NCBI RefSeq assembly: GCF_040581485.1
Contig: NC_090128.1
Coordinates: 21,758,431 to 21,822,430 of the forward strand
From: Linepithema humile
Lineage: Eukaryota; Arthropoda; Insecta; Hymenoptera; Formicidae
Direction of reading: 5' to 3'
Length of the DNA: 64,000 nucleotides
Under the pieces are notes generated by a model that saw nothing but the letters and a program-made list of their open reading frames with translations, was not told the origin of the DNA and searched no databases. Below, one piece after another: positions 1-11,806 of this stretch; position 1 is the first letter of the stretch; each line of letters begins with the position of its first letter. The position numbers and the translations under genes are program-made.

Positions 1-488
1 TTATTCTTTCATCGGGAATAAGCACGGTTTTCCTTAACCAATAGTTAACTATCATTACATAATACTTGGTTAACATTTATCTTTGTCATGTAACATTCCA
101 TTAAATGTAAATATCCTCGTAAATTGATCATCAATCAAGTTTTTTCTTACTTTCAGCGCATAATTTATCCCGTGTGTACTGTGTACAAAAGATAAAAGAT
201 AATTTTAAAAAACCACATCATCATCGATTAATGACCAAGCTCACGAAAATTAGTCATTTAAACAAATTGTGCATTGCTACATCATCAAATATTACATCAC
301 TGCACACATTTTTAGCAACCTCGTCGACGTTCATCGATCACAAACACCTTTGGATGAGAAAATGATGAAAAACTCACTCAGCACTCCGATGGAAGACTCA
401 ATCGGAAACTCCGTATCCATCTGTGTTTGTGTTTTCATTTTAAAAGCCATTAGTCGTAACCGAGCTTTTTATGTTCGCTTTTCCACAG
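1..488. other. Spacer or intron upstream of the first Ala/Ser-rich gene
   Basis: AT-rich sequence with no recognisable coding exon. A good splice acceptor (ctttcag) ends at 156, and an open frame follows to 363, but its product is basic, unlike the neighbouring gene and has no signal peptide, so I do not call it. The acceptor ending at 488 opens the first convincing exon. This stretch is most simply intron of that gene, whose signal-peptide exon would lie left of the window. Confidence 0.4.
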
Positions 489-861
489 GCCTAAGCCCTG
501 AGGCCGAGGCGTCAGCATCGTCCATGGCGGAGGCTGTGGCATCAGGACTGATCATAATTAAATGATTCGCTATTCATTCCATCCCGCAGGCTCAACAGCC
601 GATGCATCCTCCAACGCTATCGCGTCTGGCGGTGGCAAAGCCACCGCCGATGCTTTGTCCAACGCGCACTCCAACGGCGGATCGGCATCAGCGAACAGTA
701 AATCGTCAGCATTCACTAATGGATCAGGTTCCGCAAACGCCAATGCACACGCGTCCAGCAATGCCTCCTCTGGGTCTTACGATGGAGTAGGATCGAAGAG
801 TTCAGCGTCGAGCCACGCGTCAGCCTCGGCCGACACCAGAGACATGCTGATCTTCAGTTAA
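489..861 (+). CDS. Ala/Ser/Gly-rich secreted-type protein, 3' part (5' exons missing)
   Basis: Two open blocks follow splice acceptors. Block one (489-545) reads LSPEAEASASSMAEAVASG. Block two (590-861) reads STADASSNAIASGGGKATAD and continues for about 90 residues of almost pure Ser, Ala, Gly and Asn, ending DTRDMLIFS and a TAA at 859-861. Both blocks start two bases into a codon, so a phase 1 intron precedes each, as in the first introns of the related genes at 4734, 10991, 19075 and 23563. The join between the blocks would be a 44-base intron (546-589) with a proper acceptor, but its donor reads GA, not GT. A one-base change would make it canonical. If unspliced, the first block stops at 563-565 after GLIIIK. 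The composition suggests an extracellular structural or fibre-forming protein; I do not recognise a family. The signal peptide must be encoded further left. Confidence 0.5.
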
Positions 862-2700
862 ATATTGTGATACAGCAGGATCAAGGCTCCTGCAGAAAAG
901 TCTTGACCTTACGAAAGTTACATAATACTTTGATCTATATTTTTTATATATATCACGAGAAATCACAATCGGTGCGAATACGACGTAGATATCGCCCAAC
1001 TAACGAGAATTATTCAAAAATCTGAAGAATGTAAACAAATTACTTAGTGACATGTCCAAATTTATAATTACGACTTGTAAATTTGAATGCATTCTTAGGA
1101 ACATGATTAGGTACACATCGAAACTCTTTTCAAAATCAAAACTAGTTTGATTTTGAAAATAGATAAGTGTTTTTGAGCATTTATTAGAGATCGTGTGAAG
1201 ACAGATAGTTATTTGTAGTAGCGTGTATTCGCGATTTGCGTCAGAAATAGAAATTATTTTATCTATATTTTGCTTAATGCGATAAAATATTTGATAAAAA
1301 TTACAATTAAGAGATTAGAATTTCAGATAAATATTGTAGTATCCTTGAGTACGAATGAAAGAGAAAAATATAATCTGACGAAACCAGCGTTTAAATTAGT
1401 TGGTTGATGTCATATGTCGGAATACGTTAATGACATATCTGCGCATTTTTATTATTATACTAAGAGAATACTTTTATACTCATACAAGATATTTTGCGAC
1501 GATCGAGACGATTTATATATGAATTTTCTTAGCGGACAACACGTAGCACGATATTTAAAATGTCTAAAAAATTTTAATTTAAAATACTCTTTGTATATTT
1601 ATAAGCGTACTTAAGTTATACATGTAGTTGTGTAAATCGTCTCCTACGAAAGGCGAAAACGTGCCAATCCTGATATACATATACCTATATTAATAATAAG
1701 AATAAGAATAATAAAAGTTATATAGTGCATACAGAAATGGTCAATCAAATTTAAATTTCCATCAAAATAATTCAGCAAATTCTATTTATTTATCTTTTGT
1801 TTTCTACTTTCTGCTTTTGTGCAATAATTTCGAAATAAGAAATTTTTCGTTGACTGTTTTAATATTTAAAGAATAAATAATATCTTAATTGTGCCACTGG
1901 TAAGAATAATTGCTTAATGCCATTAGATCAAATATGCTTGTGTCTTCATGTGCATTTTTCTTTATGAAATCAGAGAATAACAAGGTTTGCGATTGGCATC
2001 AACGATATCTTCTCTCTTTGTCTTTATTCTCACGATGTGGCAGACTGTCTCGGAGTGTCGGAAACAACGGGATAAAAACTCGTCGGACTTGTTTTGCGCA
2101 AGAGTGCGAACGAGGAAAACGGAAGAGAGACTCGTGAAGATGCACAGAGAGAGATGCCATCAGAGAGAATTGATCGCGAAGCTTGTTTGTTCGATCTCGC
2201 AAATTCTTACGCGATTGCCTTTCGCAATTAAAACGTAATTATCGATAATTGTTTTTTATATTCTGCGTCATTCGTTCAGCAGTTTCTGAGAATTATCGTG
2301 TATTATCACGCGTTATCACGTATATATATGTATGTAAAGAACACATCGTTTTGCGGTCTCTTATATAATATGTTATTGCGAGAAATGTGAATATATAAAA
2401 AAAATGTTTGATAAAACTTGTGATTTTTTTCTATACAATCAATGCAATGTTTTAGTCAGCTTTTCTTACAAACTTTTAAGAATAATTAATATTCTAAATT
2501 ATTAAATATAAAAGGTAAAATTGGTAAAGCAATTGTATTTAGATTAAATTATTAGAATCATTTAGAATTAGTACAGTCTGTAATAAATCGTTATTTCTAG
2601 TATATTTCTGGTAAGGTAAATGACCTCTCGAATTAAAAGGAATTTTGAATTCCACAAAGGAAGGAATCCTTAATGGCAGGTAGTACAGGTAAGGATATTA
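862..2700. other. Intergenic, no gene seen
   Basis: AT-rich 3' flank and spacer. It contains short chance frames only, for example around 1987-2238, where a purine-rich patch (2040-2170) is open in several frames without protein-like composition. No RNA gene or repeat was recognised. Confidence 0.4.
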
Positions 2701-2818
2701 CCGTTATACATTGATGCTGTCGATATCCAATAAATGAATTAACGGGAAACAGGACCCTCCGAAAATCAAAGCGTCATCGATGAAATGCGTTTAGTTCTGC
2801 TTTAGACGCGCAGCAAAG

Positions 2819-3089
2819 ATGAAGTTCTTTAGTTTACTGATATTTTTTTTCACGGCTACGTTTGCTGTATCAATGACGTTACAAGTAAGCAATAAAAGTT
2901 CTTAGATAACTTCGATTTCTTATATCTCATTAAATTTTTATTATTTATCAATGTTTGGTAATAACACAAGTGATAAAAAGTGATTGAGAAATTCTCATAA
3001 ATATTTTGTTTTTGTAGATGGGAATGACGCAAATATCGAGATGACAGGCGTACAATGAAAGCATGTACAATGTAGAGCAAAAAACATAA
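2819..3089 (+). CDS. Possible 36-residue secreted peptide
   Basis: Exon 1 (2819-2884) encodes a convincing hydrophobic leader, MKFFSLLIFFFTATFAVSMT then LQ, and ends in phase 0 at the strong donor gtaagc. The best exon 2 starts at 3048 after the acceptor gatgacag and reads AYNESMYNVEQKT, with TAA at 3087-3089. A second strong donor (gtaagt) follows at 3091, one base after the stop, so a 3' noncoding exon is implied. The alternative acceptor ending at 3017 (tttttgtag) would instead add MGMTQISR and stop. Either way the mature peptide is under 20 residues. The bases just before the start (tttagacgcgcagca) resemble those before the gene at 4734 (tttagacgttcagca), hinting at a shared 5' leader. 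No TATA box is evident. It could be a gland or immune peptide, or a chance pairing of a leader and splice sites. Confidence 0.35.
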
Positions 3090-3090
3090 G

Positions 3091-4640
3091 GTAAGTCTAA
3101 ATTATTATATTTTAAAATTATTATATGTATATTTATTTACGTTATTAAAGCAAAAAGTTAATCATTTATTATTTTGATTAACTGTAATTCAAGAAATGGC
3201 TAATGGCATCGGAAATTATACGCAAATTATACAATTTACACATATTATCACGCACTTTATATATATTTTTTCTCACACAGTGTGCAGTTAAATATACCAT
3301 TGAGCAGTATTGGCATTGAAAATTATCAGTTTAAAATTATGATCAAGAATCTCTCTGATGAAAAATCCTTCCTCATTTATTTTATTCACGGTCGGTACTT
3401 AATAACATTATAAAATTATTACATAGTTCCTTATAGATCATTGGAAGCAAATCAAAAGATTATATTTTAATCTATGAAAATATTGGGTATGCATAAAGAT
3501 AATTAAATAATTAAAAGATTTATAAGAATAATACAACATAAATTAAAAATTATAATATCAAGTATTATAAAATATGTATGACGAAAAATTATATAATTAA
3601 TTATTTATTAAATCTATAATACAATAATTATAAGACTGCAAAAATTATTATTATTAAAATAATGTATGTAGAAAAAATAGTGTTGAATATTTATGTAATT
3701 TTATTACAAGATTGGAGAGAAACACAAGACTGATTACAATTAATGATACATATTAGTATCGAATAATATTATGTAGAACATTGTCAATGTTAATAAAAAA
3801 ATAATTAATATACAAAAATATCATTCCATCATAATTTTTTATTATTGGCATTTAGATATATCTCTATCTTAACAACTTAAATACTACTTGTGCACCTTGA
3901 ATTATCATTGAAACAGGTAATAGCTATTATTATGATCTTTCCCGATAATGCAGTCGAATAAATCTTTTTAAGTGGTTTTAGCTTTTTTACTTCATAAATA
4001 TTATCAAATATAATTATAGTTAATAATAATTATAGTTTCATACTTTAAAAAAATAATAATATTAAGTTAAAGTATTTTGTAATTTTTAATTTAAAAATTT
4101 TTTCTATAATTTTTAAAATTAATTATAACATAAAAAAGATTATTTTAGTTTACTTTGATGTATATATATTGTGACGAGAGTAATCTCATAAGAATTTTGT
4201 AAAGTACTTTCTCTAAACATGTGATCAAAGCATATCTTAAGAGCTATTTGTATAATTTTATTTATTTGTTAAAAATATTTGTCTCTGATTCATTTCCGAT
4301 TGCTTTTAAAGTGAAAGGTCGTCTACTATTGATAGAGAGAATTCTTATAAATATATTAATATAAATTTACATACTTACATATATATATTTTTTTTGAAGC
4401 ATTATAACGTTGAAAAGAAGTAATTTCAAGTGGATGTTCAAGTTGGTACTTTTGAACGTATGGTCAAAGTCAAACGCATGTTAATATCTGTTAGCATAAG
4501 AATTCTATGTGTACACGCATGTTTGTCTGCGGTCTACTTCCGATTGTCCCTGAAGCGGAAGGTCGACCACTCCGAGGACCGATGAACCAGGCTTGGAAAT
4601 CGACGTTGTGAAATGGGTGACTTCCTTGAATTTCGACGGT
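3091..4640. other. Intergenic, very AT-rich
   Basis: Very AT-rich spacer with many short A/T runs. From about 4430 the composition becomes mixed and leads into the promoter of the next gene. No gene, RNA or element was recognised. Confidence 0.4.
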
Positions 4641-4652
4641 GAAGGGATTTCC

Positions 4653-4660
4653 TATAAAAG
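4653..4660 (+). promoter_or_regulatory. TATA box of the gene at 4734
   Basis: The sequence tataaaag lies about 80 bases before the ATG. An arthropod-style TCAG initiator follows at 4677-4680, close to the expected start distance. The flanks are GC-richer than the surrounding spacer. Confidence 0.6.
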
Positions 4661-4733
4661 CACGCGAAACGGAAGATCAGCTTCGAATCGTTTTTAGACG
4701 TTCAGCAGTTAACAGTGACACTTCCGTTCCACG

Positions 4734-5669
4734 ATGAGGAGATATTTATTTTTAATAACTATACTTGGTGTGATTTTTTTAAAAGAATCGCTCAGCAAAT
4801 CGGCGGAAATTGCAGCAAATTCTGATGTGCTGGATCCCGTCGTCTTAACTGTAAACAATTCATCTGAAACAGGTTAGTATAATTAATATTCAATCCACAA
4901 CATTATTAAAATTTTCAATAAATAATTGATACTCACATCGACAGATTAAAAAGGATCAAGTTCTTTATAAATATTTTATTTTAACAATAATGTAATTATA
5001 AAGAAGAAATTCTTATTTAGATGCCAAGAGAGAGCAGAGATCTCCGCAATTTGGTTTGTTAGGAGGCGATATCAGCGATTATTCTGACTACGATTATGGT
5101 GCACGTTTTTTTGGAAGCAAACGAAAGTTTCATCGTAAACCACATTACCAACATAGGCCTCATGGATGCCGCGGTTATGGAGGTTGCGGAGGGTATGTAT
5201 AGAATGTTAGTTTACTTAGTAATTGAAATTCTGCAAACAATGTTATTTACGATTGGTATTGTAACATTACTTTTAGAAATAATTTTTACGAAAAATACAA
5301 CATTAATATTAGAGAAAAAATTCTTAAATACATTAACATTATTAACATTTAGACTTTAAGTAATCATTAATTTTAAATATATAATTTAAACATTTAATAA
5401 TTTTCTAATACTACAATAACGTTCCATAAATGTCGAAATATGTAACCGTTTGCATTTTACTTTCTGATTCACACAGATGGCAACCGAACTACGGCGGCCA
5501 TTATGGTGGACAAGGAGCGTCTTTCGCTTCAGCATCGGCAGGATCTGTAGGAAGTGGTCCTTATGGTGGAGGACAGAGCCAAGCCAATGCACAGAGCGCG
5601 AGTTTCAATATCGGGCCTTTCTCAGCTTCATTCAGCGCTGCTCAGTCTGCCGCGGGACACGGATTTTGA
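4734..5669 (+). CDS. Secreted Gly/Ser/Ala-rich protein, 167 aa, three exons
   Basis: Exons 4734-4872, 5021-5192 and 5477-5669 join through a phase 1 and then a phase 2 GT-AG intron into one open frame ending HGF-stop. Residues 1-21 (MRRYLFLITILGVIFLKESL and on) form a signal peptide. A short propeptide-like stretch with NSS follows, then a basic site (DAKREQR), an acidic/aromatic patch (DISDYSDYDYGARFF), and a basic His/Tyr/Gly stretch (KRKFHRKPHYQHRPHGCRGY) with two cysteines. Exon 3 encodes GGHYGGQGASFASASAG and a tail of alternating small residues with periodic Phe (SASFNIGPFSASFSAAQ). AATAAA at 5898-5903 fits as the polyadenylation signal. The layout resembles cuticle or silk-associated small proteins, but no named family is recognised. 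The start is the only ATG giving a leader, 50-70 bases after the expected transcription start. Confidence 0.8.
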
Positions 5670-8600
5670 ATCTTTGAAGAGGTAAATTTTCGGCTGGATC
5701 TTTTGATCCATCATACATTTGATGAATCAATTAAATCAATTGAAGGCTCACTATGCTAACATATGTATAAACATTCTGCTTAAATGTTTTAATATCTCCG
5801 TTATAGCATCTTTAAACTACATAGTATTGTATAATACGTACGGAAAGAATAATATGCATAAATGTATTCATTAATATAGCTAATCGTTTGCGCTGCAAAT
5901 AAATAATATTAATTAAAATTATCTTTATCAATTCGTATGCTAAATATATCACGCATTAAGGATATTTTTCTCATTTTGAGAAACAGTGTCTGTAAAAAGA
6001 AAATATTTTGTGCAAAATCCAAATATTCGAATGCAAGAATTTTGTTATAATTGTAAAAATCCGATTTTCTTATGTCGAATCAATTATATTCTTTTCTTTC
6101 AAATTACATATAATTTTATATTATAAACCATTTTAATATTCCGCTCAACTTATGTACTACAGGTCAAATATTGCAGATAAATGCAATATTGCATCTTTTG
6201 CATCTTAAAAAGAATTAAAATCCGAGAATGCTGCTGCAGTATCCGTAATATATTTGCAACGCTGCAGCTGCGGCCGCCCACGAAATCGCGTATGCTTCGT
6301 CTCGGGCAAAGGTCAACGAACCCGGTGAACCCGTCGGTCGGGCACGGGAATCCGCAATTCGCATTATATTGCCGCGATCTCACTGCTCACCCCTGACACC
6401 CCACGCTGCGCACTGACCGATCGCGGATGAAACGAGCCCGAAACATCTGTTCGGCGTGGCGGGCCCGGCGGGTTTCGAAGACGCAACAATCTTCGCCGGA
6501 GAGTACGGGCGTATTTCACTTTCGCCGGAGTTTATGCACGCGTGTGCGCGCATGAGCAGCGATTATAGGCGCGCGAGTGAGCGAGTGTGTGTGGGACCTG
6601 CCCGGAAAGGCTCCGCGAATGCGAGCTGGCGGCAGCATTCGCGCATTGTGCCATTGAAGCGCGCGGCCCTTTCGGGGTACGTGTGAAAAAGAATGAACAA
6701 AGGGGAAATGAATCTTCTTGGTTCTCAGGCGATCAGCAGACGGCCAGACAAACGGATTAACTCGTTTTAAAGGGACGGCCAGACGCCATATTGTTGTTTT
6801 GGGGGCCGTGGGTTAGGTACGACGCTCTTCTCTCAGCGCGACAAACCGGTCTGTTTTCATCTCTCGAGAAATGCACCTACACGCGAATCGGAGTGTCGAT
6901 TATGCACACACTTGCGACGCGCTTGGACATGCAGTAAATGGCTATTGTTCGTTTTAAGGGAGTCAGAGAACCCAGGGTCCAGCGAGCAAGTTTAAAGCGG
7001 CTCGTTCCAGATTGCCGACGTAGAAGATTGAGCCCAATTTTAAACTCCAAACTTGACAATGCATCTTAAAAATTTGAATCATATATCGAAGTAATTTTTA
7101 CTTTCCAACTCTTCTTTCGCCATTTCTTCGGTGGATAATTTTTGAAATTGATATTGCACAATTTTGATAGTATTGCGTTATTATTATTACATTTCTAAGC
7201 TTTGAAATTTATACCTGAAGTCTTACAAGCGTAAATCTAATGTCTAGAGAGATTTCTTTGCATTATTTTGTAAACGTTTCATTACGTTACGCTATAATCA
7301 AGGCACAATGCATTCGCCTTGAACATTGTCGTAATTCGACTTTAACGTATGTAATTCTTGAATATGTCGATGCAACCTTCGCTACGCAATCATTAAATAT
7401 AATTAGAAGATTGTCAGAAGCATGTTTCTTATCATTAAAGATGACTCAGCCAGTTCGAGAATCTTAAAAATAAAATCTACTGTTTCCACATGTGTGATGC
7501 CTTTCCCTTTTCAAAATACGCAACAATCTTTATGCCGATAGGTAAATTTATGTAACTCCTCTATTATTTTACATATAAATTTAATAATTTATGAATGTTT
7601 TTATTTATTATCCGAAACATTATGATTTTGGAACAGCTGTACTTGTACAGCTTTAATAATGGTATATAGTAGAAATGTACTTTTTACACATATAATAACG
7701 TTTTCTGTCTTCCGTAGATCTCCGCAGTTACGCAGCCCCTAATTTATTTCACGGTCATCGTCTCTCCGCCATCATTGTGGGCCCATTGTTTACAAACATT
7801 CTACGTCACTAGGAGCAAGTAAATAAGCCTAACCGCGTGCGCGAGCCACCCCCTTGCCTCCTGAGATTTCCTGAGAGAGCAAGTTTCCTTTGTCCGCATG
7901 CCAGCCACCAGATGTTCTCCAAAATAAAACCGATAAAATATCGCGACGTAGCGCCGCGATACGCGCACAAATAAGCGAGACGGAGGGCAAAACTGACGCG
8001 AGAAGGGCAAGGATAGAGGGATTGAAGAACGATGTAGTAGGGAGAAAACATCGCGAGACGGAGGGTCGCTGGATAAACGGCACAAAGGGATAGGAAGCCA
8101 AAGGGAGAAGGGCCCGGTAAAGAGCGAGGGCCTGAAATCGAGATCCGAAAAGCCCCGTGCAATGACCGGACGATCTACACACGCGATCCTTGCCGGTGCA
8201 ACATCCTCTGTTTCAGGATACACTCTCTCTTCATTCTCCTCTTTCGAAGAAGCAGCGCTCTATCGAGAACGGATTGATGAAATTTGTTCGTTAAAGAGCG
8301 TCCCGAATCTTCGATGAAACGCGGTTTATTTTATATTATCTCGTAATATTTTATAATTCTAGTAATATATTATATTACTAATAATACATTGATATTTTTA
8401 GTATAATTTTTAACATATGGTTAAATAATTTTTAAAAAACAAAATGATAAAACTTGTAGAAAGTAAAAACTAAAATTGTTTGCCTTAATCGACTTAAGTT
8501 GATTATGTCTCATTTTACAGACTTTTGTGTATGAAATACACAAAATAATATTTATATATTTTATTTATAAAGCATGTGATTTTGTTTAGCTAAATAAAGT

Positions 8601-10930
8601 GCATTTTACATATGCTGTAATTAATTTCTAGTCATCATTTGTACTTCTTTTAGTTTTGCTACAGTGGTAATCGTGATGAAAATATTCGCGTATGGACCAG
8701 AAGCACAGAAGAAGTTGGAAACATATTTGAGAAATTACGCTCGCTCATTAAAGATTCGGTTTAATGTTAACTACCTACTGCTTGCTGGGCGCAGCACTCT
8801 GTTATTTTGCGAACTGCAGAAGATCGTTAAACGTATTTTCTTTTGCGCCGTTTATCGTTTAGAATCACACAAAGCTGGAGTTGGGTTTTATGATTTCTAA
8901 AAGAAATATGTTCCAAACTTATTTATAATCAACAGCTTAATTTTGCCGTTGTTATTAACAAATTCTTACTGAAACCAGTAAGCAGATTTCTCAGATTTTA
9001 TTTTCCCTCAATTTATGTAGGAAAAAATTTCTTCGGGGGATCATCGACCGATAAGGCCAACAATCCTGCATCATAGCGTTCACCCTACAGAAGTGACATT
9101 CACGATACGCGTCAAAGAAGCTCGTTAAAGGTCTGTCTTGTCGTTGTTAACCATTGTTTAGCCGTTTCTGGGTACCTCCGGCCCTGCCAGCCGGTAAACC
9201 AGTCCCTCCGTCTGAGTAAAAAGAGAAAGAACGCAAGATTCATTTGGATAAAGAGAGAGAAGTTTAAAAGAGAAGGAGAGGAGAGGGGGAGAATCGAGAA
9301 GAAAAAATGAAATAGAAAGTGGTCCGGCCGGTGCAACAAACTACAGTATATGACGCCTTTAAAGCGCCTCCTCCTGGTGGTATCCGTGTGTCCTGTTCCT
9401 GTTTTCCACGCACTATAGCAAACTCGCGGTGCTTTCTTGAAGGCTCCCGCGTCATTGTGCTCGCATTTCTCGTGCGGTTGTCGACTCGGAAAGTATCCTC
9501 AACTTATCGCCGGTAAGTCGAGACACGTATTGCTTAATACTGAGTGCTAAGTCCGAGGTCTTTTGGTAAAAGTAAGTGAAACTCTGTCGGCTATGAGAAG
9601 GTTTGCCCTGTCGTTTTACGAAATCGTAGGAAAGGATGTCGCGCGAAAGTAGCAGTGATAAGAATTAATTGTAGAGAAGAGAGAGAGTGTTGAACTTATA
9701 ACAATTTTTTCGTTGATATAAAATTCAGTTCTTTCCTCACTTTTTTTCAATCGATTTTAGAATCCAATAAATTTAGAAATTATATAAGCGCGATTTATTG
9801 TTTATTATAATTATAATAATTAAATACATTATGGTCTAAAAAAATACAATTATCTAAAAAATATTTTAATTTTTCAAAGACGGTTAGATGGCTGTTTTTT
9901 TATTTTTATTCGATCCATATTTTTTTTAATCCAGATACTTGGATAGGTTTTTTAGATTTTTTAACGCTTATATACGTGAGAGACAACTTGAATATTATAT
10001 AAGCAAAACTTTCGTTTTTACACAATATTAAAATTTGATTTTTAAATGATTAGATTCGAGAAAGTCGATCTAAAAATATACACGAGTGCATTCGCAATAT
10101 AATGTTGGTCTATAGTCGTTTTCTTCTACTGACGAATGCTTGAAGAAAGTATTCTTCTTTATTTTTGGGAATAAAAAAATTTTGTAACTTTTCATAAATT
10201 TTTGAAAAAATACAAAAATGTTTATTGTTTAATTTATTATTTAAAATATTTAAAAAAAAATTTTTTTGTATATAATATTATTCGCTTTAAATCAGTTGGA
10301 TTTTAATGAAATTTTATCAGTAAACATGGATTTGAGAAGAAAACTAATTTCTAAGATACTTAATGTCAATTTATATGAAGCTTATGCTCTGTTATACCAA
10401 CTATCTAATTGCGATAACGCTATTGAGTTGCACAAGCCAGTTGCTTTTACGTAAGATTCTGCCAGTGCTGTGACTGCTCTAGAGAAGGTGACTCAATTAG
10501 TAATTCTTCGAACTCGCGTTCTTACGAATGGTGATTGCGAAGTCACGAAGGATTTTTAACATTGAAGCCGATTGACAGTAAGAGTTCTTGACATTATACA
10601 GACATGACGCAAGACAAATAATAATTAACCAATGTATTTCTTTATGAGAAAATATTGTAAGTTTTTGCTGCTAATGTATCATGTGTTTTACGAATCAGAG
10701 AATGGAAGTCTGTTTTTTGTATGCTCATGAGATTGAACGTTTATTTCTGCGTAACTTAATTTTTCTTTTGAACAATAAAATAGCCACAGAGGATTATGTT
10801 AATTAAACAAACAATTTAATATTAATTATAATCGGATACATATTAATTATTTATAAGAGAGTGTCGATAATATAAATATTGTAAATCAGCATGATAATTT
10901 ATTTTGTATCTTATACGTCGTTTCTGCTTA
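5670..10930. other. Long intergenic stretch with GC-rich patches
   Basis: No protein-like gene was found on either strand. Three islands of higher GC and CpG stand out in otherwise AT-rich DNA: about 6240-6700 (ctgcagctgcggccgccc and on), 7700-8270 and 9050-9640. Open frames in them overlap on several frames and both strands, as expected where stops are rare, and show no domain. A strong donor (gccggtaagtcg) at 9511-9518 could end a noncoding 5' exon of the gene at 10991, whose leader exon is preceded by an acceptor ending at 10941; this is speculative. The islands may be enhancers or alternative promoters. Confidence 0.35.
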
Positions 10931-10990
10931 TTTATTTTATAGGGTAACAAAACTTTTGGACTTGGGACATATTAAAATTTCCGTTACAAA

Positions 10991-11806
10991 ATGATAAAAA
11001 TATTTGTCCTTTTGGTACTCAGTACAATATGTGTCATAATCAATGCTCAGGAGACGGCATCTAATGAAAAAAGTAAGTAAAAACAATTAAGATTGACTTA
11101 ACTTCAGATTTTCAAAAATTTTTGTTACATATTTTTTGTGAATTATTATATATTATACATAAATTATACAAAATACAAAAAATATTATTTAAATCTAATA
11201 AACTATTTAAAAATGTTTTAAATAAGTTTTTAATTTGATAAATTAGTAAAAGATTTTTTATTTAAAACTTAAATTCAATTAATTTGCACTTTATTATTCT
11301 AGTGTGTAATTTGCTTAACGTTATTTTAATTATGCAGCATTTTTTGGCCAGACATTTGATGAAATTGTCGTATCGTCGGACTTAAATGTTAGAAGAAAAT
11401 CAAAGGAAAATCGTCAAGGCAAACGATTATCAAACGTGCCGTCAGGAACTACTGGTCCGCCGGAAAAACCAACTGCAATTGCATCCAGACTCGTTTCCGC
11501 CGATGGAAGCCGTATAACGCCGGAGCAGAGGGAAAAGCGTGGCATTGTTACAGCGCGAAGGAGGTATCAATTAATAATAATAATACAAAATTTTGAAACT
11601 AGAATATTTTATATTGCATTAATCTTCAGAACAAAACAAAATCGGAAAAATTGTCTGTGCAGTTAATTTTAAAAGAATTAAGTATGGAAGATAGAGTTTT
11701 CATACTTAAGATATTTTAATTATTAGTTTTTTATTAATGCGTGATTTATTTTAGGTATTTGGATTTGGGCGTTGCGGGATACTTGCTGAAATCTCGGAAA
11801 CGGTGA
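10991..11806 (+). CDS. Secreted prohormone-like protein, 119 aa, three exons
   Basis: Exons 10991-11072, 11338-11563 and 11755-11806 join by a phase 1 and then a phase 2 intron. Residues 1-20 (MIKIFVLLVLSTICVIINAQ) are a clear signal peptide. Exon 2 begins TFFGQTFDEIVVSSDLNVRR and carries many basic sites: NVRRK, QGKR, EQREKR and ARRR. Between them lies a stretch with TAIASRLVSADGSRITP. Exon 3 encodes YLDLGVAGYLLKSRKR and then TGA. AATAAA lies at 11909-11914. The paired basic residues, including the terminal RKR, look like proprotein convertase sites, and the last segment YLDLGVAGYLL could be released as a peptide. It lacks the Ala/Ser tail of its neighbours but has the same intron phases. 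The family is not recognised; a bioactive peptide precursor is an inference. Confidence 0.75.

Noticed and set aside
7801..8223. Three overlapping minus-strand frames of 117-140 codons in a GC-rich patch
   Set aside because: They run in all three frames at once, have no leader or domain, and reflect the scarcity of stops in GC-rich DNA.
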